Shown here: in pieces, positions 1 through 8,426 of the stretch | How the letters are laid out: each line of letters begins with the position of its first letter | How positions within the stretch are numbered: the stretch's first letter is position 1 | Assembly: GCA_019412865.1 (NCBI GenBank) | Contig: DXOJ01000444.1 | Location: 1 to 15,580 of the forward strand | Direction: 5' to 3' | Length of the DNA: 15,580 bases | From: Bacteroides sp. | Lineage (GTDB): Bacteria > Bacteroidota > Bacteroidia > Bacteroidales > Bacteroidaceae | Position numbers and translations under genes: made by a program | The notes under the pieces: model-generated | Databases searched by the model: none | Seen by the model: only the letters and a program-made list of their open reading frames with translations | What the model was told of the DNA's origin: nothing

Positions 1-28
1 ATTCTGCAGATAGACGATTTGAAATAAG

Positions 29-35
29 AAAGGAG
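29..35 (+). promoter_or_regulatory. Shine-Dalgarno of the receiver/PPDK-like gene
   Basis: AAAGGAG lies nine bases before the ATG at 45. It is a near-perfect anti-16S match, unusual in a genus where most genes have only an A-rich leader, and it supports 45 as the start. No promoter can be placed in the 44 bases before the gene; it probably lies outside the window. Confidence 0.7.
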
Positions 36-44
36 AATGACTTT

Positions 45-3014
45 ATGCTTAGCAAGTATAAATTAAACCAGCTTTACTTCAAAGATACACAATTCGCTAA
101 CTTGATGACAAGGCGGATTTTTAACGTGTTATTAATCGCTAATCCTTACGATGCTTTCATGTTGGAGGATGACGGGCGCATTGATGAGAAGATTTTCAAT
201 GAATACACTTCTTTGTCTCTGCGCTATCCACCTCGTTTCTCGCAGGTATCTACGGAGGAGGAAGCACTGTCACAGTTGGAAAATATGTCGTTCGACCTGG
301 TGATTTGTATGCCGAGTACGGGGGATAATGACAGTTTCGATATCGGCCGTCACATCAAAGAGAAATACGAGCATATTCCTATCGTCATACTGACTCCTTT
401 TAGCCATGGTATTACCAAACGGATTATCAATGAAGATTTGAGTGCGTTTGAATATGTGTTCTGCTGGTTGGGTAATACTGACTTGTTGGTGTCTATCATC
501 AAGTTGATAGAGGACAAAATGAATCTGGAACACGATGTGCAGGAGGTCGGTGTGCAGTTGATTCTTTTGGTGGAGGATGGTATTCGTTTCTATTCTTCCA
601 TTTTGCCGAATCTGTATAAATTCGTGTTGAAGCAGAGTCAGGAATTCTCTACCGAAGCTTTGAATGCGCACCAGCGTACGCTCCGTATGCGCGGCCGTCC
701 TAAAATAGTATTGGCGCGTACGTATCAGGAGGCAATGGAAATTTATCATAAGTATCAGAATAATATATTAGGAGTAATCACTGATGTTCGTTTTCCGAAA
801 GTGGAGCGGGGGGAGAAAGATGGTCTGGCAGGTATCAAGCTGTGTGCCGAGATACGTAAAAATGATCCGTTTGTTCCGTTGATTATCCAGTCCTCCGAGT
901 CGGAAAATGCGTCTTATGCAGCCAAGTACGGTGCCAGCTTCATTGATAAGAATTCGAAAAAGATGGACGTTGATTTGCGTCGTATCGTTTCCGATGATTT
1001 TGGCTTTGGTGATTTTATCTTCCGTAATCCCAACACCGGAGAGGAGATTGCCCGTGTCCGGAATTTGAAGGAGTTGCAAAACATTCTTTTTGCCGTACCT
1101 GCGGAGTCTTTTTTATATCATATCAGCCGCAATCACGTGTCGCGCTGGTTCTATTCACGTGCCATGTTCCCGGTAGCCGAATTCCTGAAACCGATTACCT
1201 GGAATAGTCTTCAGGATGTGGATGCTCACCGTAAAATCATCTTTGAAGCCATCGTGAAGTATCGTAAGATGAAGAATCAGGGAGTTGTGGCAGTCTTTAA
1301 GCGCGACCGCTTCGACCGTTATTCTAACTTTGCCCGTATCGGGGAGGGCTCTTTGGGCGGAAAGGGGCGTGGACTGGCATTTATAGATAATATGGTGAAA
1401 CGCCATCCGGAGTTTGACGAATTTGAAAATGCACGTATCGCTATTCCTAAAACGGTGGTGCTTTGCACGGATGTCTTTGATGAGTTCATGGACACCAACA
1501 ATCTGTATCAGATAGCACTGTCGGATGCGGACGACGATACGATATTGCGCTATTTCTTGAAAGCGAAGTTGCCCGATAGTCTGGTCGAAGATTTTTTCAC
1601 TTTCTTTGATGTAGTGAAGTCTCCGATTGCCATTCGTTCTTCTTCCTTGTTGGAAGATTCCCATTATCAGCCGTTTGCCGGAATCTATAACACCTATATG
1701 ATTCCTTATCTGGACGACCGCTATGAGATGTTGCGTATGCTTTCCGATGCCATCAAAGGAGTGTATGCTTCGGTCTATTTCCGGGATAGCAAAGCCTATA
1801 TGCAAGCCACATCGAATGTCATCGATCAGGAAAAAATGGCTGTTATCTTACAGGAGGTAGTTGGAAATCAATATGGCGACCGCTATTATCCTTCCATGTC
1901 CGGTGTGGCACGTTCGCTCAATTATTATCCGCTAGGCGATGAAAAAGCGGAAGAAGGAACGGTCAATCTGGCTTTGGGATTGGGAAAATATATTGTTGAC
2001 GGTGGCATGACGCTTCGTTTTTCTCCTTATCATCCCAACCAAGTGTTGCAAACCAGCGAAATAGAAATCGCCTTGAAAGAGACGCAGACTCGCTTTTACG
2101 CGTTGGATATGAAGAATGTCGGGAACGACTTCTCTATTGACGACGGTTTCAACTTGCTGAAACTTCATGTGAAAGAGGCGGAAAACGACGGAGCATTGCA
2201 ATACATCGCTTCCACTTACGACCCTTACGACCAGATTATACGGGACGGACTTTATCCCGGAGGACGCAAGGTGATTACTTTTGCCAACATTCTGCAACAT
2301 GATGTTTTCCCTTTGGCACGTATTCTGCAATTGGTCTTGAGGTACGGAGAGCAGGAGATGCGTCGTCCGGTAGAGATAGAGTTTGCCGCCACTTTAAGTA
2401 GGGAGCAGGACAAGACCGGCACTTTCTATCTGTTGCAGATCCGTCCTATCGTAGACAGTAAGGAAATGCTGGACGAGGATTTGAACGAGATACCGGATAA
2501 AGATGTGATTCTCCGTTCGTATAATTCGCTGGGGCATGGTATCATGAATGAAATTTATGATATTGTCTATGTAAAGACAGACGGTTACAGTGCTTCCAAC
2601 AATCAAACTATTGCTTGGGAAATAGAGAAGATGAACCAGCAATTCCAGAATGAAGGAAAGAATTATGTACTTGTTGGTCCGGGACGTTGGGGGAGTAGTG
2701 ACACGTGGCTGGGTATTCCGGTGAAGTGGCCGCACATTTCCGCTGCCCGTGTGATTGTGGAAGCCGGATTGACGAACTATCGGGTCGACCCCAGCCAAGG
2801 TACTCACTTTTTCCAAAACTTGACTTCTTTCGGAGTGGGCTATTTCACTATCAACGCCTTTATGAACGACGGAGTGTATGATCAGGAATTTCTCAATGCC
2901 AAACCGGCGGTGGAGGAAACCAAATTCTTGCGTCATGTCCGTTTTGAACAGCCTGTGGTGGTGAAGATGGACGGGAAGAAGAAGTTGGGAGTGGTGTTGC
3001 TGCCGGAACGCTAG
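45..3014 (+). CDS. Receiver-domain-fused PEP/pyruvate-binding (PPDK N-terminal-like) protein
   Basis: A 989-residue, probably cytoplasmic protein. Residues about 23-155 look like a CheY-type receiver fold, but the expected phospho-acceptor position (after DLVIC, about 84-89) is not Asp, so this domain is probably inactive. Residues about 170-315 form a second receiver with an acidic pocket (E177, D178), phospho-acceptor D247 in GVITD, S283/S284 and K302. From about 425 on it resembles the ATP-grasp-like half of PEP synthase and pyruvate phosphate dikinase: GEGSLGGKGRGL at 433-444, IAIRSSSLLEDS with FAGIYNTY at 528-551, and PVEIEFA plus LLQIRPIV at 775-803. The swivelling phosphohistidine domain and the C-terminal PEP/pyruvate barrel of full-length enzymes are not visible. 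Instead the protein ends in a conserved-looking segment with VGPGRWGSSDTWLG (877-890) and SQGTHFF (917-923). It is thus unlikely to make PEP from pyruvate unaided; a phosphorylation-controlled nucleotide-dependent phosphotransfer role is inferred. It converges on the AraC gene with a 6 bp gap and looks unrelated to the lipoprotein operon. Confidence 0.88.
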   Translation: MLSKYKLNQLYFKDTQFANLMTRRIFNVLLIANPYDAFMLEDDGRIDEKIFNEYTSLSLRYPPRFSQVSTEEEALSQLENMSFDLVICMPSTGDNDSFDIGRHIKEKYEHIPIVILTPFSHGITKRIINEDLSAFEYVFCWLGNTDLLVSIIKLIEDKMNLEHDVQEVGVQLILLVEDGIRFYSSILPNLYKFVLKQSQEFSTEALNAHQRTLRMRGRPKIVLARTYQEAMEIYHKYQNNILGVITDVRFPKVERGEKDGLAGIKLCAEIRKNDPFVPLIIQSSESENASYAAKYGASFIDKNSKKMDVDLRRIVSDDFGFGDFIFRNPNTGEEIARVRNLKELQNILFAVPAESFLYHISRNHVSRWFYSRAMFPVAEFLKPITWNSLQDVDAHRKIIFEAIVKYRKMKNQGVVAVFKRDRFDRYSNFARIGEGSLGGKGRGLAFIDNMVKRHPEFDEFENARIAIPKTVVLCTDVFDEFMDTNNLYQIALSDADDDTILRYFLKAKLPDSLVEDFFTFFDVVKSPIAIRSSSLLEDSHYQPFAGIYNTYMIPYLDDRYEMLRMLSDAIKGVYASVYFRDSKAYMQATSNVIDQEKMAVILQEVVGNQYGDRYYPSMSGVARSLNYYPLGDEKAEEGTVNLALGLGKYIVDGGMTLRFSPYHPNQVLQTSEIEIALKETQTRFYALDMKNVGNDFSIDDGFNLLKLHVKEAENDGALQYIASTYDPYDQIIRDGLYPGGRKVITFANILQHDVFPLARILQLVLRYGEQEMRRPVEIEFAATLSREQDKTGTFYLLQIRPIVDSKEMLDEDLNEIPDKDVILRSYNSLGHGIMNEIYDIVYVKTDGYSASNNQTIAWEIEKMNQQFQNEGKNYVLVGPGRWGSSDTWLGIPVKWPHISAARVIVEAGLTNYRVDPSQGTHFFQNLTSFGVGYFTINAFMNDGVYDQEFLNAKPAVEETKFLRHVRFEQPVVVKMDGKKKLGVVLLPER

Positions 3015-3020
3015 TACGTT

Positions 3021-3872
3021 TCATCTTTTATCTCTGTACTCCAATGGACTCATTCCGGTGTACCGTTTGAAGTATTTGCCGAAGAAAGACATGTTGGAGA
3101 AGTTTAAAGAGTCAGAAATGGCTTGTATGGAGAGGTCGGTCAGTTTCAGTTGCGACTTGGCATTCATAATCACCATGTAGGAGATAATGTCTACGCAGGT
3201 GTGCTCTGTGACTTGTTTCACCACTGTGCAGAGATAGGTGTGCGTGATGCCGAGCTTCTCGGCATACCACGCCACGTTTCTTGTCTGGGCATAGTGATGG
3301 AAAACCAGCATGACGAAGTTCCGACAGATTTGCTCGCTTTTGGAGATGGAAGTCTTGGTGATTTCCCTGTCTTTGTAGAGCAAGGTCAGGCAAGTGTGTG
3401 CATCTTTGTAAATGTTGGGTGTGACTTCCTTCCTCATTTTCTCATCCATGAAACGATATACCTTTATTAAAAAGAGGAAATATTCTTCCAGCATCTTTGA
3501 TGCTGCGGGCTTTAGTGTCAGTTTGGGGTGCATCAATGACTGATACAGCACCTCCGGCATGATATGGTATTGATTGTTATGCTCCAGATACTCTTGCGAG
3601 AATCCGAGTATATACATTTTTAGATTACCTTCTATTTGGTGTATTTGAATGATGCTTCCGGGACTAAGCATTACCAACTCGTTGGCGTTTACCTGTATCT
3701 TGTTGATGTTGACGGATGCGCTGATTTCGCCTTCCATGCAAAATGCCAGCATTTCGCATTTCAACCGCACGGGATAATCAGTGTACAGGCGGAGTAGTTC
3801 GGGCTTGAGGTCTGTTCCCACCACCCATTCTTCCGGTAAGTCAATCTTGGGTATTTCCTTTTCCATGAACAT
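3021..3872 (-). CDS. AraC-family transcriptional regulator, divergent to the lipoprotein operon
   Basis: A 283-residue DNA-binding regulator. The N-terminal part (about 30-120) is beta-rich and resembles an AraC cupin-like sensor domain. The C-terminal 100 residues hold the paired helix-turn-helix unit: first HTH about 199-222 (VAWYAEKLGITHTYLCTVVK) and second about 247-270, ending in the family signature around 258-280 (F at 258, FFGKYFKR, TGMSPLEYR). The frame also opens at a TTG at 3890, but that TTG is part of the predicted -7 promoter box, so I reject it. ATG 3872 or ATG 3866 (residue 3 here) is the likely start, with a leader of only about 10-16 nt. The 5' end faces the operon starting at 4081 and the two promoters share a 208 bp gap, so this is the prime candidate for its regulator. 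The ligand cannot be told from sequence. Confidence 0.9.
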   Translation of the reverse strand: MFMEKEIPKIDLPEEWVVGTDLKPELLRLYTDYPVRLKCEMLAFCMEGEISASVNINKIQVNANELVMLSPGSIIQIHQIEGNLKMYILGFSQEYLEHNNQYHIMPEVLYQSLMHPKLTLKPAASKMLEEYFLFLIKVYRFMDEKMRKEVTPNIYKDAHTCLTLLYKDREITKTSISKSEQICRNFVMLVFHHYAQTRNVAWYAEKLGITHTYLCTVVKQVTEHTCVDIISYMVIMNAKSQLKLTDLSIQAISDSLNFSNMSFFGKYFKRYTGMSPLEYRDKR

Positions 3873-3887
3873 TTGGTTTTGATGCCA

Positions 3888-3917
3888 CAAATATAGTCAT
3901 TTTTTAAATAGACTAAA
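3888..3917 (-). promoter_or_regulatory. Bacteroides-type promoter of the AraC regulator
   Basis: On the minus strand TATATTTG (3888-3895) matches the -7 consensus TAnnTTTG exactly. It is preceded after 18 bp by TTTA (3914-3917), a weak form of the -33 TTTG box. Transcription would begin near 3881-3883, leaving a very short leader before ATG 3872. The upstream box overlaps the inverted repeat at 3918-3942 almost directly, so a protein bound there could affect this promoter. Confidence 0.6.
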
Positions 3918-3942
3918 TATACAAGCCTTCCTTTTTTGTATA
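3918..3942. repeat. Inverted repeat TATACAA-N11-TTGTATA, candidate operator
   Basis: A perfect 7 bp inverted repeat (3918-3924 and 3936-3942) with an 11 bp spacer lies immediately upstream of the predicted -33 box of the AraC gene and about 80 bp upstream of the operon's -33 box. The position suits autoregulation or control of the divergent operon. AraC proteins more often bind direct repeats, and short AT-rich palindromes arise by chance, so operator function is a guess. Confidence 0.35.
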
Positions 3943-3958
3943 CCCTTAATTAAATGCG

Positions 3959-3981
3959 CTTTTCTTCGACATAACGAAAAG
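3959..3981. repeat. Inverted repeat CTTTTC-N11-GAAAAG, candidate operator
   Basis: A 6 bp inverted repeat (3959-3964 and 3976-3981) with the same 11 bp spacer as the repeat at 3918-3942. The two centres are 40 bp apart, close to four helical turns, so the sites would lie on roughly the same DNA face. The half-site sequences differ, which argues against one protein binding both. A weak candidate. Confidence 0.25.
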
Positions 3982-4022
3982 ATAGATTGAAAATAGGACA
4001 AAAAAAATAGAAATAGACCTTG

Positions 4023-4051
4023 TTTGCAATATGGGGAATACGCTATCTTTG
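4023..4051 (+). promoter_or_regulatory. Promoter of the seven-gene lipoprotein operon
   Basis: TTTG (4023-4026), a 17 bp spacer and TATCTTTG (4044-4051) match both Bacteroides sigma-ABfr boxes (-33 TTTG, -7 TAnnTTTG). The predicted transcription start is near 4056-4058, giving a leader of about 25 nt before ATG 4081. The leader is A-rich, with no strong Shine-Dalgarno. It is the best promoter match in the window. Confidence 0.75.
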
Positions 4052-4080
4052 CGCCGAAATTATAAATAGATTAAAAGAGT

Positions 4081-4884
4081 ATGAAACAAAGCATGAGAAT
4101 GTTTTTAGTAAGTTGCATGATTGGGATGGCTTGTGCCGTTACCTCATGTTCTTCGGAAGAGAGTGAAAGTGCTGTCACGGCAGGAAAAGGGACTGTGCGT
4201 CTCGGAATGACCGCCGGAGTAGATTTTGGAGTAGCTCATACACGTGCAGTTGATTTGGCGGAATACCAAAACAAAAACAATTACACAGTGCAAATAGTGA
4301 AGAGTGGCGCGACGACTCCGGTCAAGGAGTTCACCTATGCTAATATGCCGTCGATGCCTTTGGAACTGGACAACGGTTCGTACACGTTGAAGGCGTTTTA
4401 TGGTACGGAAAAGACTTCTTCCAGAAATGGATTTCGGGTGGAAGGCTCTACTACGTTTTCCGTACAAAGCAATGAACAGGCTGTGTCTGTGACTTGTGCT
4501 CCTACTTGTGCCAAAGCAGCCGTAGTCTTTGACGATAAGATGGCTACTTATTTCAGTGACTATTCGGTGGTGTTTGAAACGGTGGCATTGGCTGATATAG
4601 GGACAAATGTTGTTTGGAAAAAGGCGGATACCGAACCTTGGTACTTGTTGGTGAACAAAGCCGGTGAAGTGGTGAAAGCTACCATTCACTTCACGAGAAA
4701 AGCTGAATATGGAACTGTAGCTTCTGCAACCGTGGAGAAAACCTATACGCTGGCTCCGAACAAGGCTTGGACATTGAAGATTGCTCCGAGCTATGAGTCC
4801 GGTAAGTTGGGAATCGGTGTGATAATCGACGAGAGCACCAATGATCATGAAGTGGAGATTACCGTTCCATCAGAGTGGATTTAA
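4081..4884 (+). CDS. DUF4493 surface lipoprotein, single-domain, first gene of operon
   Basis: A 267-residue lipoprotein. A short basic/hydrophobic signal ends in a lipobox (VTSC) with lipidated C23, followed by SSEESES, whose Glu at +4/+5 resembles the Bacteroidetes surface-export signal. The rest is one beta-rich DUF4493 domain: first strand GKGTVRLGM (35-43), HTRAV with R55, the LDNGSYTLKAFYG turn-strand motif, a strand reaching VTCAPTC, and the typical end VEITVPSEW. It is essentially the domain alone and may be the simplest subunit of the set. The function of DUF4493 is not established to my knowledge. The Arg site and strand order recall fimbrillin precursors (inference). The next gene starts 38 bp downstream. 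Confidence 0.85.
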   Translation: MKQSMRMFLVSCMIGMACAVTSCSSEESESAVTAGKGTVRLGMTAGVDFGVAHTRAVDLAEYQNKNNYTVQIVKSGATTPVKEFTYANMPSMPLELDNGSYTLKAFYGTEKTSSRNGFRVEGSTTFSVQSNEQAVSVTCAPTCAKAAVVFDDKMATYFSDYSVVFETVALADIGTNVVWKKADTEPWYLLVNKAGEVVKATIHFTRKAEYGTVASATVEKTYTLAPNKAWTLKIAPSYESGKLGIGVIIDESTNDHEVEITVPSEWI

Positions 4885-4910
4885 TTTAGAAAAGAATGTT
4901 GATTAAAGAA

Positions 4911-4917
4911 AAAGGAA
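4911..4917 (+). promoter_or_regulatory. Ribosome binding site deciding the start of the second lipoprotein
   Basis: AAAGGAA lies five bases before ATG 4923, whose product begins directly with a clean lipoprotein signal (MRLFNIIALS). An in-frame ATG at 4896 would add MLIKEKGII with no ribosome binding site, so 4923 is preferred. Confidence 0.6.
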
Positions 4918-4922
4918 TAATC

Positions 4923-6590
4923 ATGAGACTATTTAATATTATAGCTTTAAGTACGGTTACTGTTTTAGGACTGACCTCTTGCGGGATGGAAGACGATAAC
5001 AGTAGCAGTCAGAAGATGGGAACTTTGGAAGTGGGGGTTGCTGTGAAACAACCGGCTTCTCAAACAATGACTCGTGCAAGTGTAAGCACAAGTGATTTCC
5101 CCGTTTCGATTGTTGGAAAAGAAGGAACGGCTACAGAAAGCATCGCAAAAGAGTATGCCACAGCTTCCGTAGTGCCTGCCGAAATTCCATTGGCAGTGGG
5201 TACGTACACCGCTTCTTCGCATACTCCGGGTGAGATGGCAAAGAAGATGACCGCTCCTTATTATGCGGGAAGTGCAGACCTTACGGTGACCGCAGGTGTG
5301 ACTACGCAAACAACGGTGACTTGCAAGATGCAGAACAGCCGTATCCAACTGAATTACAGCGCAGACTTTTTATCCACTTTCTCTGCTTGGACAATCACGG
5401 TGGATGATGGCTCTGAAGCGGTGCTGTCATACGACCAGACTGATACGAACCCCGCTGCCGTTTATTGGGCGTTTGGCGACAATGTGGCTTCTGTGACCGT
5501 AAACTTCAGAGGAACTACTGCCAAGGGAACGGTAAGCGATAGCCGTACCTTTACAAAATCGCAAGCTACGGAACATTATGATGATGATTCCGAATTCTTT
5601 ACCGGTGGTGAGGCTTTGATTATCAAAATGAAGCCATCTGTTTCTACTTCAGGAGAGGTGACAGGCATCGATGTGAATCTGAATATTATCTTCGAAGACC
5701 ATACGGACGAAGTGGAAATCCCTGTCAATTGGGACAAGCCGATTACCGTTGCCGAACCTAACGGAACAAGCTACCTGACAAACGGTGTCTCTTTCACTGC
5801 CAATGGTGCAGCTCCTTCTGATGTGGCTCTTGCCATGAAAGTGCCTGCCGGCATCCAGAATTTGTATTTGCAGATTGAATCCAACAATTCATCTTTTGCC
5901 ACTATAGCCAGTGGAATGGGTTTGGTTGCAGGTAACGGTCTCGACCTTACTTCGGCTGCTGCAAGCACTGTTCTTGGTTCTTATCTCACTTTGCCTACGA
6001 CCGGTGCTACGGAATATACGCTGACATTGACCAATCTCTTGAATTTGCTGAAAACATATACAGGGATACACAAGTTCAACCTGAAAGTGGTAGATGCTAA
6101 GAGTAATGAATATAGTGCGACGTTGACGGTGACGGTGAAAGAAGAGGGAGCTGCTGCGGGAGGTCCCACATTGGAATTGCCTACAGATGTTTCTTATGGT
6201 TCGAATGGAACGGGTATGCCCGCAAGTGCTGACGCTTTGATTGCGGCAGCTGATGGATTGGAAAGCATTGTAGTGAAAATTAAAGCCGGTAATGCTGCAT
6301 TTGATGCAATATTGGCAGAATTGAAAATGGATGACCAAAGTTTCATTACTGGGGTTAATTTGGTTGATAATACTCAATTTAATGATTTATTGGTTTCTGT
6401 AGATGCTAGCTTGTCTGCTCCACATGATGGAGATACACAGTACACTTTCCCGATAGGCGTATTCTTCACATTCTTGAATATGACCGGAGCAACAGATGCC
6501 GGAAAGGCGCATGAATTTAGTATTGTTGTGACGGACAAGAACGGAAAAACAGCGACAGGTACCTATAAAGTAACAATAACACAAGAGTAA
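4923..6590 (+). CDS. DUF4493 lipoprotein with two C-terminal Ig-like domains
   Basis: 555 residues from the preferred start. Signal peptide and lipobox LTSC (C20) are followed by GMEDD, acidic at +4 to +6, which predicts surface display. Residues 20-270 are DUF4493: GTLEVGVAV (33-41), MTRAS with R51, LAVGTYTASS, PYYAGSADL at 112-120, VTCKMQN, and the end VEIPVNW at 264-270. Two related beta-sandwich modules follow, about 271-407 and 414-555. Each has a VxVKI/LYLQI-like strand, a Leu-rich middle and a final strand pair (HKFNLKVVDA with LTVTV; HEFSIVVTDK with YKVTI). A similar module occurs at 266-397 of the protein encoded at 10871-13072. No catalytic motif is visible; a structural, spacer or adhesive role is inferred. 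The next gene starts five bases after the stop, so translation may be coupled. Confidence 0.83.
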   Translation: MRLFNIIALSTVTVLGLTSCGMEDDNSSSQKMGTLEVGVAVKQPASQTMTRASVSTSDFPVSIVGKEGTATESIAKEYATASVVPAEIPLAVGTYTASSHTPGEMAKKMTAPYYAGSADLTVTAGVTTQTTVTCKMQNSRIQLNYSADFLSTFSAWTITVDDGSEAVLSYDQTDTNPAAVYWAFGDNVASVTVNFRGTTAKGTVSDSRTFTKSQATEHYDDDSEFFTGGEALIIKMKPSVSTSGEVTGIDVNLNIIFEDHTDEVEIPVNWDKPITVAEPNGTSYLTNGVSFTANGAAPSDVALAMKVPAGIQNLYLQIESNNSSFATIASGMGLVAGNGLDLTSAAASTVLGSYLTLPTTGATEYTLTLTNLLNLLKTYTGIHKFNLKVVDAKSNEYSATLTVTVKEEGAAAGGPTLELPTDVSYGSNGTGMPASADALIAAADGLESIVVKIKAGNAAFDAILAELKMDDQSFITGVNLVDNTQFNDLLVSVDASLSAPHDGDTQYTFPIGVFFTFLNMTGATDAGKAHEFSIVVTDKNGKTATGTYKVTITQE

Positions 6591-6595
6591 GAGAA

Positions 6596-8401
6596 ATGAA
6601 AAAAATATATTCTATATTGTCTATCTTATTGCTTTCTTTCATTGTATGGTCTTGCCAAAATGAAGAAACGGTTAGTGATAAGGGGTATTTGCGTGTAAAC
6701 GTGGGTACATTGGTGTCCGTAAATCCTCAAAATACAAGAATTGCGGCAGGTTATAATCCCAAGCAAATAGCATTGGAAATATTGGATAGTTCCAATAAAG
6801 TAGTGAAGAGCGTAGCCGATTGGACGGATTTGGAAGGTGTTCAGTTGGAATTGGAAGCCGGAACTTACACAATCAACGCTTCTTCCAATGGTTTTGACGG
6901 TTCGGAATCGGGCATTGATATTCCTTATTATGCCGGTTCTGCACAGGTGGCTGTTCAAACAGGAAAAGAGGTAACGGCTACCGTTACTTGTACGCTGGCT
7001 AACGTGAAGGTGACAGTCAATTTTGATGAGTCATTCGTCAAGGCTTTCCAATCTGCTGCGGCAACTGTTGCTTCTAAAGTGTCGGGAGTCAATCCGTTGA
7101 ATTTTGTGATGGGAACAGCAAGCGGTTCTGCTTATTTTCCGGTAGGAGATTTGACAGCCACTATCGCTGTGACGAATAAAGCAGGCATTCAACATTCGCA
7201 AACGAATGAAATCACTAATGTGAAAGCTCGTGACCATTATATCTTAAACTACAAGGTGGCATCTTCCGGCAACGGTAGTGTGAATGTGGTAGTAGACGGC
7301 ACGGAGAAGACCTATACTTATACGTTTGAAGTACCAACCAAATCTACTACTAAATTGCAGGTGAACGCAGCCAATGCTTGGAGTCGTTTCGCTTCTTTGG
7401 AAGGAGAAGTCGTTTCATCTGCATCTACTTTGGATGATGCGAACATGACATTTGAATATAAAGCTAGCGATGCGACTGCATGGACTTCTTTGGCTCCGAC
7501 TAAAGACGGTAACTTGTTTAAGGCGACATTGAAAGGACTGGAACCGAATAAGACCTATTCTTATCGTTTGAAATATAGTGATGGCGCGGAAGAATATATG
7601 AGTGACGCAGTGTCATTCACAACTGAAGGTGTAACTGCATTGGTCAATGGAAATCTAGATGGCTGGTATAAATCCGGTAAAACTTGGTATGCTGCATCTC
7701 AAGATTATTTCACTACGAATGGTGGCTCTTTTTGGGATTCAAGTAACCCGGGTACTACTACGGGGGCAGGTGCGCTTGTAAATGTGAATCCTACACAAGG
7801 TAACTCCGCTACCGTACATACGATGGGTGGACAATCTGCTGAATTGAAATCTCAATATGCTTCTGCATTTGGAATTGGAAAGTTTGCGGCTGCAAGTTTG
7901 TATGCAGGAAAATTTAATAGCTTGGTAGGTACCAATGGAGCTAAAATTGATTTTGGTCAACCTTTCACTTCTCGTCCTACTCAGCTCCATGGATTCTTCC
8001 AATATACAGCTGGAGTAATAGATTATAAGGGGGATAGTACGCCGGCTGATTTGGGCATCGTAAAAGATAAGACTTTGGATCAATGTGCTGTCTACATCGC
8101 TTTGACTACTAAAGCTTATCAAGTAAACAATACTGATTTGAGCACCTTTATCGACTTCAACAACGATCCGGGCATTGTGGCTTACGGTGAACTTCCGGCA
8201 TCCGACTGTGTTTCTACCAATGGTGCATGGAAAGAATTTGCGATTGACTTGAAATATCATAGCTTGACTACCAAGCCGACTCATATCATCGTGGTATGTT
8301 CTTCCAGCAAATATGGAGACTACTTTACAGGTAGCACCAATAGCGTGATGTATGTGGACGACTTAGAGCTGATTTATGGTGACAGCCCTGTTACAAAATA
8401 A
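6596..8401 (+). CDS. DUF4493-FN3-PCMD surface lipoprotein
   Basis: A 601-residue lipoprotein. The signal ends in VWSC (C20), then QNEE, giving Glu at +4/+5. DUF4493 spans about 20-250, with GYLRVNVG, NTRIA (R48), LEAGTYTINASS, PYYAGSAQVAV and VTCTLANVKVTVNF. A fibronectin-III-like domain spans about 255-343 and ends in the usual AVSFTT strand. A PCMD (putative carbohydrate metabolism) domain spans about 349-597. Its marks are NGNLDGWY, FWDSSN, the INFGQPFTSRPT-like strand at DFGQPFTSRPT, CAVYIALT and, near the end, SKYGDYFTGST with YVDDLELIY. PCMD is known from Bacteroidetes surface proteins and is thought to be a jelly-roll carbohydrate-related domain, but no enzymatic activity is established. 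A binding role is likelier than catalysis here. A stem-loop follows the stop before the beta-barrel gene. Confidence 0.87.
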   Translation: MKKIYSILSILLLSFIVWSCQNEETVSDKGYLRVNVGTLVSVNPQNTRIAAGYNPKQIALEILDSSNKVVKSVADWTDLEGVQLELEAGTYTINASSNGFDGSESGIDIPYYAGSAQVAVQTGKEVTATVTCTLANVKVTVNFDESFVKAFQSAAATVASKVSGVNPLNFVMGTASGSAYFPVGDLTATIAVTNKAGIQHSQTNEITNVKARDHYILNYKVASSGNGSVNVVVDGTEKTYTYTFEVPTKSTTKLQVNAANAWSRFASLEGEVVSSASTLDDANMTFEYKASDATAWTSLAPTKDGNLFKATLKGLEPNKTYSYRLKYSDGAEEYMSDAVSFTTEGVTALVNGNLDGWYKSGKTWYAASQDYFTTNGGSFWDSSNPGTTTGAGALVNVNPTQGNSATVHTMGGQSAELKSQYASAFGIGKFAAASLYAGKFNSLVGTNGAKIDFGQPFTSRPTQLHGFFQYTAGVIDYKGDSTPADLGIVKDKTLDQCAVYIALTTKAYQVNNTDLSTFIDFNNDPGIVAYGELPASDCVSTNGAWKEFAIDLKYHSLTTKPTHIIVVCSSSKYGDYFTGSTNSVMYVDDLELIYGDSPVTK

Positions 8402-8426
8402 CATATCAACTCAATTATAAACATTT

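Noticed and set aside
270..2936. Several 60-216 residue open frames antisense to the receiver/PPDK-like gene
   Set aside because: They lie fully inside a well-supported gene, have low-complexity His/Arg/Ile-rich translations typical of antisense frames and show no domain.
3888..3890. TTG start for the AraC regulator (289-residue version)
   Set aside because: The TTG belongs to an exact -7 promoter box, and ATG codons follow at 3872 and 3866.
3918..3981. Invertible (phase-variable) promoter flanked by inverted repeats
   Set aside because: The arms are 6-7 bp with 11 bp spacers and do not flank a promoter; the two repeats have different sequences. No recombinase gene is nearby.
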